A stretch of 64,000 bases of DNA, taken from positions 40,494,149 through 40,558,148 of the forward strand of contig JAMXBB010000009.1 in assembly GCA_024138015.1 (NCBI GenBank), given 5' to 3'. Shown here piece by piece: positions 1 to 9,157 of the stretch. The position numbers and the translations under genes were made by a program. This DNA comes from Lumnitzera littorea (Eukaryota > Streptophyta > Magnoliopsida > Myrtales > Combretaceae). Within the stretch, counting starts at the first letter, position 1; the number at the start of each line of letters is the position of its first letter. A model generated the notes under the pieces. That model was given only the letters and a program-made list of their open reading frames with translations, had not been told where the DNA came from and ran no database searches.

Positions 1-1075
1 AAGCTTGTGAACTTCAAATTGCAGTCAAACACAATACTCTTTGGTACTTGATGCAGCCGTACGATCTCCAACAAGAAGAGGTTAGCAACAAATAAAGCAT
101 CATTAGTTTTGTAGTAGAGAATAAAGTAGCTCATCTTGCTAAACTGATTGACCACCACCATAATAGAATTATGTCTTCGTGGTGTTCAAGGTAGGCCAAG
201 CATGAAATCCATGCTTAGATCGGATGGTGGTAATTCAAGTATAAGTAGAGGTGTATATTCTCCATATGGCTCCTTCCTTCCCTTAGCAACTCAGCCATTC
301 TCTTCTCACCAATGTGGCTGGCTAAGTAATTTCCTAACAGACCCATTCAGCACAAAAATTTGTTTCTCCTTCATTGAAGACCCTTAGCTCAAATAAAACC
401 CATCTATTATTCCTCCTATGTTGCCTTTGGCTACTAAGGGTCTAAAATACAAATTATATTCATATTGATTAGGTAGTATACTAAATCCAAGTATCCTAGC
501 TTTCAATACTATAATAAGAACATGTTAACGAGAAAGTGCATCATTCACAGTATCAATACTCCCCTTCTTGTATTTGATAACATAGTAGAAGGTTTCTAAG
601 TATTCAACCCACTTAGAATGGCGTTGAGAAAGTTATTGTCCTCTAAGATGTTTAAGTAATTCATGGTCCATATAGATGATGAACTCTCTCAGTAATAAGC
701 AGTGTTGCCAGTTCTGAAGTGCTCAGACAAGGGTATAGAACACCCTGTTATACACTAAGTAATTCGGTGTGGCACCTTGGAGTTTCTCATTGAAGTATGC
801 AATTAGTCAGTGCTCCTACATAAGAACAGCTCCAATGCTAACTCTAGATGTGTTACATTCTAATTTAAAAACTTTCTCCAAGTCAAGTAAGATAAGTACT
901 AGGCTAGAAGTTAAACTAGACTTAACCTCATCAAAGCTTTTCTAAGCTTTCTCAAACTATTTGAATTTAAAGTTTCTCCCGATCAGCTCAATTGGTAGGG
1001 CGACGATGGAACTTAATGGATTGCTGACCTCTAGCCATCTTACCCATGCATACTTCTAAGACCTTTAGTCTCACA
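1..1075 (-). pseudogene. Ty3/Gypsy pol fragment (RT end, RNase H, integrase core), broken
   Basis: The reverse complement reads, from 1075 down to 1, as the end of reverse transcriptase, then RNase H, then integrase. Visible landmarks are the post-RT stretch SSIVALPIELIGRNFKFK near 970-1010, the RNase H stretch REFIIYMDHELLKHL near 640-690, the end of RNase H (a decayed ADALSR) near 540, and the integrase catalytic-core stretches DFMLGLP and IMVVV near 150-215. Near base 20 the second catalytic block reads FDCNLKF, where families of this kind have SDRD-x-KF. Stops and frameshifts break the frame. The piece runs off the left edge of the window, so its LTR and the rest of integrase are not seen. 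Element A begins just downstream in the opposite orientation. The family is clear; the exact right end is not. Confidence 0.75.
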
Positions 1076-1143
1076 TCAAATGAATTCTCTAACATCGGCC
1101 TGCTAAAGACGAAACATAGTATACAAAAAAATAGTTGGCAAAC

Positions 1144-1992
1144 TGATGGGAATTAGGCTGCCAGACCCTTGACCCGCAGCTGAGTCCAAAGACTAGAGGG
1201 ACTAGCTCAACGAATACTTCTGTTCCAACCGACCCCTACGGAAGCTGAGTACTTCCTTACTGAGTCACCCTTTATGTTAAGCCGTATGATCCCCCATCTT
1301 TCTGTAGTATGCCAAATTAATGATTACCCTCTCGCACCCGAGCCAACTAATTACTCGACATCTTCCTTGCCGAGAAAGAGAGACTCCGGACTGATGAAGC
1401 CATCCCTACTTAGACAAACCAGCTGTCTGTACTTTTTATCCGCATCTTCTAACAACCTTGCCAATGTAGCATCACCACGTATACAGTATCATGTCTAGAA
1501 TCCATTGCACCAATGATTGTTTTTCTTGTATATTCATTTTTACTCTTTTGTATCCTGATCTTTACTTTCTTAGGAAATTCCCTTTTGTCTTTTCCTTTTT
1601 AGGTAGGTTACCTTAACTTATGGGTATAAATACCCTTGTACTTATAACTGTGAGGACATTAGATCCTTTTTAATACACTTTTGAGTACTTTTCTTCCTTT
1701 CGTAAACACTGTTTGTTTACTCTCAACAACACTCTTATCCTTTCCCTTAAGCAAGGTTAAGTGGCAAGTAACCTCACTGGACCAATTCGTATGTCATATC
1801 GAATTGTGCCGTAAGTCCTCGGAAGTTCCATTGGTGCGTCATATCCTTTAGAGCTATTCATGGGTTTTGCTTACTGTTTCATTCTTCTTTTGGCCCTTTT
1901 GTACTTTCCCCATTAATCCTTTTTCGAGTTTTCTGTAAGCTTGGGCCCATCCAGTGATTAACTTTGTCTATTCTTAGTCACAATTCCTACTA
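1144..1992 (+). repeat. 5' LTR of element A (849 bp)
   Basis: Aligns along its length with 6645-7504. It starts TGATGGGAATTAGGC and ends about four bases before the primer-binding site. A TATA box (TATAAATA, 1625-1632) marks the likely promoter. The stretch after it, about 1750-1860, is the most conserved part among the related LTRs E, F and G and would lie in the R-U5 part of the transcript. The terminal CA seems to have decayed to TA. The end was set by comparison with the PBS spacing in element E, so it may be off by a few bases. Confidence 0.88.
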
Positions 1993-1995
1993 TCT

Positions 1996-2007
1996 TGGTA
2001 TCAAAGC
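1996..2007 (+). other. Primer-binding site of element A (tRNA-iMet type)
   Basis: TGGTATCAAAGC differs at one base from TGGTATCAGAGC, the usual complement of the 3' end of initiator tRNA-Met used by many plant LTR retrotransposons. It lies three bases after the LTR end. Element E has the unmutated version. Confidence 0.85.
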
Positions 2008-2164
2008 AGCGGTTTTATGTAAACTATAGTAGTTCTTCTTCAAGTTTTGTATACTCTGTTTTGCGTGTGTGAAATAGAGCAAGTTACTATGTTCAACTGA
2101 CTACTGTGTTATTAACTGTTAAATTCCTAAAGTGTTTATTTGAGCTTTGAATTTGTGAGGAAAA

Positions 2165-3405
2165 ATGATAAACCCAAGTATAAATGTTGGTATGGGTGAC
2201 GATAGTAGAGTTATCCACCATGGACGACAGTCTTAGAGAACTCCGAAAAGTACTGATGAGAAGCTTGATGAGGTAACTAACCTCTTAGTAGATCTGACCC
2301 AAGTTGTTGATGCACTATCTTGCCGACCTACTAAGGCCGAACAAAACACTCCCCAAGCTGCTCAACCTGTTAGAGGTTAGAACCCAGCTTGACCCGTTCG
2401 AGGTGGAGGAGTTGGTAGACAAGTAGGGCAAAGGATAAACCTAAGAGAGCTTGATGAAGAGGAAGAGGAGTGTTTTTAAGAAGAGCGAGAACGAGTACCC
2501 AAAGCATCCGACCATGTGAAGCTTCAAATTTCAAGTTTCAATGGATCTAAGAATGTTGATTAATATCTAGAGTGGGAAGAGAAGGTAGAGCATATGTTTG
2601 ATTGTTATCAGTACGAGGATTATGAAAAGGTGAGAACTGCTACTGTTGAGTTCTCCGGATATGCCGCCATGTGGTGAAAGAATTTTCAAGCCATGAGGAG
2701 ACTAGAAGGGTATCGAGAGATTAATACTTGGCTAAAGACGGAGAGGAGACTTTAAAACAAATTTGTGCCAAAAACCTATCTCTAAGACACCTTCATTCGG
2801 CTTTAGGAGCTAAGACAAGGAGGCCAAACAGTTAATGAGTGTGTTCAAGACTTTCAAATGCTTATAATACGTTGCAAAGTAGAGGAGCTACTAGCTCAAA
2901 CAATCTCAAGATTCATTACTGGGTTAAGAGGAGACATTCGGGATATTGTGGAGCTCTAACGATTTGACACAATGGATGAAGCTGTTAGGATTGCCTAACA
3001 CATAGAGAGGCAAAGAAGGAGCCAAGTACAAGGGTGCCAACTAACCAACCCGGACAGGCAAGTCACTGAGCTCAGTTGAGTACAAAGTTGAGCAGAAAGG
3101 TTGATGTAAGAGCCAAGCAGAAAAACCAGCTTAATGGTGAAGTGCTGACCCGAACTTATTAGAAGGGGCAAGGGTCTAGTAGGAAGACCAGCCAGATCAA
3201 GTGCTTCAAGTGTCAAAGGTTTAGACATATGGCTACTCAGTACTCGAATCGAAGGACAATGATCATCAAGGGAGACATCCTGAAGCTAGAAGTAGAAAGT
3301 ACTGATGAGGAACTCGAGGAAGAGGAGGTTCCTACTAAGAAAGAAAATGCTGAGAAAGAGCTGATTGAGGAGGACATATTTCCTGAGGACTTAGATTAGT
3401 TACTC
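2165..3405 (+). pseudogene. Element A gag, broken
   Basis: Gag forms the nucleocapsid that packages the element RNA. Translation from the ATG at 2165 (MINPSINVGMGDDS) reads through stops into recognisable Gypsy gag: ISSFNGSKNVD near 2530, the capsid stretch VEHMFDCYQYEDYEKVRTA near 2590, ELRQGGQTVNECVQDFQML near 2810 and FITGLRGDIRDIVEL near 2910. A CCHC zinc knuckle lies at 3202-3243 with its last Cys changed to Tyr. Many stops fall where Gln or Trp is expected, for example after VD and MW. An acidic Glu-rich tail follows and leads into protease. Confidence 0.82.
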
Positions 3406-3960
3406 ATGGTTATTCGACGCACTATAAACATAGAACCCTCGCAAGAGGAGGAAGAGAGAGAGAATTTGCTCCATACCACCTATAAGGTGAATGATCAGAT
3501 GTGTGCCCTCATCGTGGATAATGGAAGCTGCACCAATGTAACATCAGCCGATCTTGTTTCAAAACTAAAGTTGCAAACTGTTGCACATCCAAGGCCATAC
3601 AAGTTGCACTAGTTAAGTGAGAAAGGAGTATTACATGTCACTCGATAAATACTACTGCCAATTATTATAGGGAATTACTCTGACCAAATTCTCTGCGACA
3701 TACTACCTATGTGCGCTTCCTATGTATTGTTGGGTAGGCCGTAGTTGTTTGACAGAAGAGTTATACATGACGGCTACAGGAACATGTATATGTTCAAGAA
3801 AAATGACTAGAAGATCATGCTGAATCCGATGCCGCCAAGAGAAGTCAAAAAGTTATAAACAAAACTTGCTTACGGATCGAAGAAAGCTCTAGTGATGAAT
3901 AAAGCCAAGCTCCAAAAGGCCATCAATGCTAATGAGCTGACCCTTTTGTTGGTTAGATGA
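3406..3960 (+). pseudogene. Element A aspartic protease, broken
   Basis: The retropepsin that would cut the Gag-Pol polyprotein. The active-site strand reads ALIVDNGSCTNVTS at about 3505-3546, with the catalytic Asp at 3517-3519. Families of this type have D-S/G-G-S, so D-N-G-S is a decayed version. The second part, LLGRP followed by FDRRVIHDGYRNMYMF (about 3728-3795), matches the flap-to-C-terminal stretch typical of plant Gypsy proteases. Stops occur after YKLH and elsewhere. Confidence 0.75.
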
Positions 3961-5475
3961 CTATTGGAAATGAAGGAGCGGGGTGAGTTACCCTAAGAGA
4001 TCAAGGAGTTGTTAGATGAATATGCCGACCTATTCCCAGAACAGTTACTTGAGGGATTGCCCCTTAACTCGAGGTATAGAGCACTACATTGATTTAGTAC
4101 TCAACGTTACACTACCGAATAAGCTAGCTTATTAGATGAATCCCAAGTAGACTTCTAAACTCCAACATCAAGTTAATGAGTTGCTGGAGAAAGGCTATGT
4201 AAGAGAGAGTCTCAACCCTTACACTATGCCTACACTTCTAGTGCTAAAGAATGATGGAAACTGGCGAATGTGTGTAAATAGCCAAGCTACGAATAAGATC
4301 ATAATCAAATACAGGTATCCGATCTCGAGGTTAGAAGACATTTTGGATGAACTTAGAAGGCCTAAGGTTTTTTGCAAGATTAATCTTAAATCTGGCTACC
4401 ACTAAATCCGCATGAGGTCAAGAGAAGAGTGGAAAACTACGTTCAAGACTATACATGAACTTTACGAATGGATGGTCATGCCTTTCAGCTTGTCAAATGC
4501 CCCGAGCACTTTCATAAGACTTATGAACCATATGCTGACACATCTCATAGGGAAATGTGTCGTAGTGTACTTTGACGACATCTATGTCTACAATGCTGAT
4601 ATGCCAAGTCACTATGAACATCTCAAAGCAGTCTTGGATATCCTCTATGCCAAAAGACTATTCGGCAATTTAAAAAAATGTTGCTTTTGCCAGGAAGAAG
4701 TGGTATTCTTAGGCTATATAGTCAGTGGAAGAGGCTTACGAGTTGATGATGAGAAGATTTGAGCAATTGTCAAGTGACTGACTCTCACTACTTATGCCGA
4801 CGTGAGAAGCTTCCATAGACTGACTTCATTCTATAGGTGGTTTATCAAGAATTTCAACATTATCGCTGTACTACTTACCGAGTTAACAAAGAAGAACACC
4901 AACTTCTGAAGGGGAGAAAGGGAAGAGAGGAGTTTTGCCGAGATAAAAGAAAGGTTAACCTCTGCCTCGGTGTTAGTATTACCTAACTTTGATAAAAATT
5001 TTTAGCTAGAATGTGACCTATCGAGCATTGGAATAGGCGCTGTCCTAATGCAGGAAAGGTAACCAATTGCCTTTCACAGTGAGAAGCTCCAAGGACCGCA
5101 GTTAAATTACTTCATGTATGACAAAAAAATTTTGGAACTAATCCAAGCATTGCAAGTATGGCAGCACTATTTATTGCCGAGAGAATTTATCATACATACT
5201 GACCATGAATCGTTGAGGTATCTCTAAAGTTAAACTAAGTTGTCGAAGTGGTAGGCGAAATGGGTTGAATTCCTTGAAGGATTCATTTTTGTGATAAAGT
5301 ACAAGCAAAGAAAGAGCGACATAGCTGCAGATGCTCTTTCGAGGAGATATGTACTTTTATCAAAGTTGCAAACCAAACTATTTGTGTTTGTAAGTATCAG
5401 AAAAAAGTACTCCAAGGATCTATACTTTGGACCCATAATTTTACGATGCATCAATGGGAGGACAGTGGACGAGTA
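3961..5475 (+). pseudogene. Element A reverse transcriptase and RNase H, broken
   Basis: Copies element RNA into DNA and degrades the RNA strand. RT begins near ELLDEYADLFPEQL (about 4008-4050). It shows NWRMCVN (4260), the palm stretch FCKINLKSGYH (4372), MPFSLSNAPSTF (4480) and the polymerase motif YFDD at 4568-4579, which is intact. The connection reads SFHRLTSFYRWFIKNFN (4810). RNase H shows ECDLSSIGIGAVLM (5010), PREFIIHTDHESLRYL (5177-5225) and ends at ADALSRR near 5345. About ten stops or shifts break it, many at Gln codons, as in SGYH-stop-IR. Confidence 0.85.
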
Positions 5476-6700
5476 ACATCTAGAGAATAGCTACTTGTTC
5501 CGAGGTAGAAAATTATGCATACCAAATTGTTCACTGAAGGAGCTACTAATTAAAGAAGCTCACAGTAGAGGACTCTCTAGACATTTTGGAGAAAGGAAGA
5601 CTTATGAACTATTGAATGGTCGCCTCTTTTGGCCAAGAATGAGGAGAGATGTGCACTAAATTGTCGAAAGCTGTACCGTGTGCAAGAAGGCTAAATGCCA
5701 AGCTAAGTAAGGGAGAGTAATGCCTCTACATGTTCCAACGATGCCATTGACTGAATTGAGCATGGACTTTGTCCTCAGACTACCGCGAATTGCTTGAGGC
5801 AAAGATTTTATAATAGTTGTTTTACATAGTTTCAAAAAGATGGTACACTTCGTGCCCTACACCAAGACTAACGATGCTTCGGCTATTGCTTCTCTTTTCT
5901 TGCAAGAGATTGTACGAATATATGACATGCCAAAAAGCGTAGTCTCCAATAGAGACCCAAAGTTCTTGAGCCATTTCTGAAGAACCCTATGGCATCGGCT
6001 AGGGACTAAATTACTTTTCAGTACCTCATGTCACCCGAAACTGATGGCCAAACAGAGGTGGTTAATTGCACTTTGGGATCACTGCTTTAAGCTGCAATAG
6101 GCAAAAACTTGGCTGATTAGGACATCTGCTTAGTAGTGGTCAAGTTTACCTACAATCGAATAGTACATGACACTACTAAGTAAACCCCTTTTGAAGTTGT
6201 CTATGGATTCAATCCCGAGTTGCCCCTTAACCACACCCTTGTATTAGTACCTGCGCAAGAGGACCATTACATCTTAGCCATAGCACAATCCCTTTAGCAC
6301 ATCTATGATAAGGTCACTTAGTACATCAACCAAGCTATTAGAAGAATGCGAGAAAGGACTAAGGGTAGGACAGCCAAACAATTTCAACAAGAAGACTTGT
6401 TCTAGCTGCAACTCAACAAGGAATGATTCCTAAACAAGAGAAGGAACAAATTATCTACAAGAGTGGAAGGACCTTTCAAAATCCTCTAGAAGATCTATGA
6501 TAATGCCTACAAATTGGAATTACCCAAGGGCTATGGGGTTTCTAACGCCTTCAATATCGCCAACCTTAGTTTGTATGACCCTAATAGAGAACTGAATGAA
6601 GACCATGCGGATTAGATCCCAAATCTAAAACAACCTGGCAGGAATGATGGGAATCAGGCTACTGAACCCTTAACCCACAGCTAAGCCTGAAGACTGAAGG
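5476..6700 (+). pseudogene. Element A integrase, broken; frame crosses into the 3' LTR
   Basis: Integrase inserts element DNA into the genome. The zinc-binding HHCC region is at about 5560-5705 (EAHSRGLSRHFGERKTYEL, then ESCTVCKKAK). The first catalytic Asp lies in SMDFVLRLPR (5758). The second catalytic block reads VSNRDPKF near 5940, where SDRD is expected, so the catalytic Asp appears changed to Asn. The C-terminal end, YKLELPKGYGVSNAF with SLYDPNRELNE, runs to about 6600 and then through the purine tract into the LTR. No chromodomain is visible. Confidence 0.82.
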
Positions 6701-7504
6701 GACTAGGTCGATGAATCCCTTTGTTCCAGCTGACCCCTGCCAAAGCTGAATATTTCTTTATCGAGTCACCTTTCGTGCCAAGCCATATGATCACCCATCT
6801 TTTTGTAGTATTCCAAATTAATGATTACTCTCTCGCGCCCAAGCCAACCAATTACTTAACATCTTCCTTGCTAAGAAGTTGAGAAAGAGAGACTCCGGAT
6901 TAATGAAGCCATCCCTACTTGGACAAACCAGCTATCCATACTTTTTGTCTGTATCTTCTAACAACCTTGCTAATATAGCATCGCTATGTATACAATATCA
7001 TGTATAGAATCCGTCACACCAATGATTGTTTTTCTTATATATTCATTTTTACCCTTTTGTATCTTGATCTTTACTTCCTTAGGAAATGCCCTTTTTTGTC
7101 TTTTCCTTTTTAAGCAAGTTGCCCTAACTTATGGGTATAAATGCCCTTATACTTATAACTATAAGGACATCATATCATTCTTAATACACTTTTGATTACT
7201 TTTCTTCCTTACATAAACACTACTTGTTTACTCTTGATAACACTCTTATCCTTTCTCTTAAGCAAGGTTAGGTGGCGAGTAACCTCACTAAACCAATTCG
7301 TGCATCATATTGAATTATACCGTGAGCCCTCGGAAGTTCCATTGGTGCGTCATATCCTCTGGAGCTTTTTGTAGATGTTTGCCTACTATTTCATTCTTCA
7401 TTTTGCCCTTTCGCACTTTCCCTATTAATCCTTTTTCAAGCTTTCTACAAGCTTAGACCCATCTAGTAACCAGCCTTGTCTGTTCTTAGTCACAGTTCGC
7501 ACCA
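6645..7504 (+). repeat. 3' LTR of element A (860 bp)
   Basis: Begins TGATGGGAATCAGGC directly after the purine-rich GGCAGGAA (6637-6644), which is the probable plus-strand primer. It parallels 1144-1992 throughout, with scattered transitions and short indels. The TATA box is at 7136-7143 (TATAAATG). It ends at 7504 opposite the 5' LTR end and is followed by CGAAC, the right copy of the decayed target-site duplication. Confidence 0.88.
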
Positions 7505-8438
7505 CGAACTCCTTAAGAACCTAACTTGAATACACCTTACTTTGTTATAATCCTTATGCTATTGCTGACCACTCATGTACTGAAGGCAATAAGCTAAATG
7601 CCAAGGTTGAGATCAATACACACCAAGCACTGCTCTAACCCACAAGAATTTCATGTGCTGAAGCTGACCTATTGAGTGCCAAGGCCAAGGCCCTTGCACG
7701 TTATGCCCTACTCTAACCCTCAGGAATTTCATGTACCGAAGCTAACCTACCAGGTGTCAAAGCTAAGGCCTCTACATACTGGGTCCTTCTCTTTTGGCTT
7801 ACTGAACAGTAGCATCCCTTATTCATCCTGGCAATTCCAAATACTACCTATTTATAGCCACCACATCCTGAACCCAACTCAGTTGCCATACCTCGAGATT
7901 TACTAGTACAAACCCATTGACAAGCTACCACTTGTCTATCACTTTTTTTGACATTGTACTATTTGTTCCTTTTCATCATTTGTCCTATTTATCCCTTACA
8001 TAAATACTAAGAATCCCTTTCTTCTTTATCCTTTTAGTAATGTTTATTATTTGTAATGTAGCCTTAAGGACTTACTATAAATGGTTCCTTTTCACTATAA
8101 TTAAAATATCTTACATTCCTCTTAAATATTAAACATACTTGTTCTTATAAGATATTCTTCCTCGAGTATAATCTCCTAAACTCTTATCTAATATTACCAA
8201 GTAGCTCGAGATTAGTAGCGGGTAGATATTGACATTAGCTTAGATGTTACATCAAGTGAAGTATTGAGTTGTGTTATGTTTATAGGTATGTAACATCCTT
8301 CAAGCAACTTTACGTAAGCTACTTTTTTTTTTTTCAACCTCTTTACTTCATTTAATTCGTTATTACGAAGGACCCATTTAGTTCATATTCCTTGCGATAA
8401 GTCCTAATAATTACTAAGCTCTTAGGCACATCATATAA
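7505..8438 (+). repeat. Probable 5' LTR and upstream DNA of Gypsy element B
   Basis: No gene is seen here. The right end lies three bases before a primer-binding site and about 190 bases before a Gypsy gag, so at least the right part should be an LTR. It ends close to TCATATAATCC, resembling the junction in element D. No second LTR copy of B exists in the window, so the left end cannot be fixed. It may begin within the tandem repeats near 7570. Family resemblance to D's LTR is structural rather than base by base. Confidence 0.5.
7572..7790 (+). repeat. 78-bp imperfect tandem repeat, about 2.7 copies
   Basis: The unit start GTGCCAAGG or its variants recurs at 7599, 7677 and 7755, exactly 78 bases apart. 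GGAATTTCATGT followed by CTGAAGCT is shared between units. A partial unit precedes the first full copy and the third is truncated after about 30 bases. The array sits at the left of the LTR-like DNA of element B and may be part of its U3. Confidence 0.7.
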
Positions 8439-8441
8439 TCC

Positions 8442-8453
8442 TAGTACCAGAGC
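8442..8453 (+). other. Primer-binding site of element B (decayed tRNA-Met type)
   Basis: TAGTACCAGAGC matches TGGTATCAGAGC at 9 of 12 positions, all differences being transitions, and is followed by TCAAGG as expected between PBS and gag leader. Its position about 190 bases ahead of the gag ATG supports the call. Confidence 0.6.
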
Positions 8454-8629
8454 TCAAGGTTATGGCCAAAAGTTGTATAGGATAGTTACTACCAGTGTGT
8501 TTGTTCCACTGTACTCTATTTTCCACTTGAAAAATAAAGCAAGTCTTATTTCGCTATTTAAGTCATATTTCTTAAGTTTATGAAGATTTCCAGTGTGAGT
8601 AAAGTATTTATTGAAACTTTATAGTGAGG

Positions 8630-9157
8630 ATGTTGAATCCTAGTGTTCAGGTAGAGATTAATTATGCTAAAAGTAATGATTATGGTTATGGTTGTGTTAC
8701 CCAACAAACCCCATGAACTATTGATAAGCAAATATAAGACCTTACTACTATTATGGCCAATTTAGCTGTTTTTGTGCAAAGGGTCATAGAGACTAGGCCT
8801 CAAGGAAGAGTTATTGTTGAACAAGGCCAAGAAGTGAGAGAAAGCTTAAGGAGGGAGATAAATGAACAACAAGTGCCAAAACTAATTAATATGAACTAAG
8901 CTCCACCCCAACATGCTAACAAAGTTGTTAAAAGGAGACTAATGTTAGATGAAGTTAAGGAGAATGATGAGCAAGAGCCACGTGATGGAGTTGAGGAGCG
9001 TGAGCTTAGAGCTCTCAAAGGAGCTAAGCATCTCAAGGTGTAGATTCTGAGCTTTAATGGGTTTGGTAGTGTTGATGACTACTTGGACTAGAAAGAGAAG
9101 ATCGAGGAGATATTTAGCTTTTATGATTACAAAGGTGTTGTTCGTATTCAAGTGTCC
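8630..9157 (+). pseudogene. Element B gag, 5' part, cut by the Athila insertion
   Basis: From the ATG at 8630 the frame reads MLNPSVQVEINYAKSND and continues, with only a few stops, through LAVFVQRVIETRPQGR, an acidic stretch near 8960, LRALKGAKHLKV, ILSFNGFGSVDDYLD and KIEEIFSFYDYKGVVR (about 9090-9145). This is the N-terminal half of a Ty3/Gypsy gag, parallel to the gags of A and D. The Trp after DYLD is a stop. The frame ends where the LTR of element C starts. I find no continuation of this gag after C ends at 28332. Confidence 0.75.

Larger units (their letters stand above)
1144..7504 (+). mobile_element. Element A: Ty3/Gypsy LTR retrotransposon with both LTRs, decayed
   Basis: This is a complete but inactive LTR retrotransposon: 5' LTR, tRNA-Met-type primer-binding site, gag, protease, RT, RNase H, integrase, short purine tract and 3' LTR. 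Both LTRs begin TGATGGGAAT. The flanking five bases are CAAAC on the left (1139-1143) and CGAAC on the right (7505-7509), which fits a target-site duplication changed by one G-to-A transition. The coding region is in one order and orientation but has many stops. There is no chromodomain before the purine tract; the integrase frame runs on into the 3' LTR, an arrangement described for CRM-type chromoviruses. The lineage assignment is an inference. Confidence 0.92.

Noticed and set aside
148..387. 79-codon plus-strand frame at the left edge
   Set aside because: It is antisense to the integrase core of the Gypsy fragment.
979..1010. tRNA-like stretch with AGCTCAATTGGTAGGGCG
   Set aside because: It resembles a tRNA D-arm, but no acceptor stem, anticodon arm or T-arm fits around it, and the opposite strand reads as the end of a Gypsy RT.
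3961..6640. Endogenous pararetrovirus as an alternative to the Gypsy calls
   Set aside because: Paired LTRs, PBS, purine tract and an integrase are present in A, C and D, and no movement-protein region is seen.
7572..7790. Repeat array considered as a CRISPR
   Set aside because: Units are adjacent without spacers, diverged, and the DNA is plant retrotransposon sequence.
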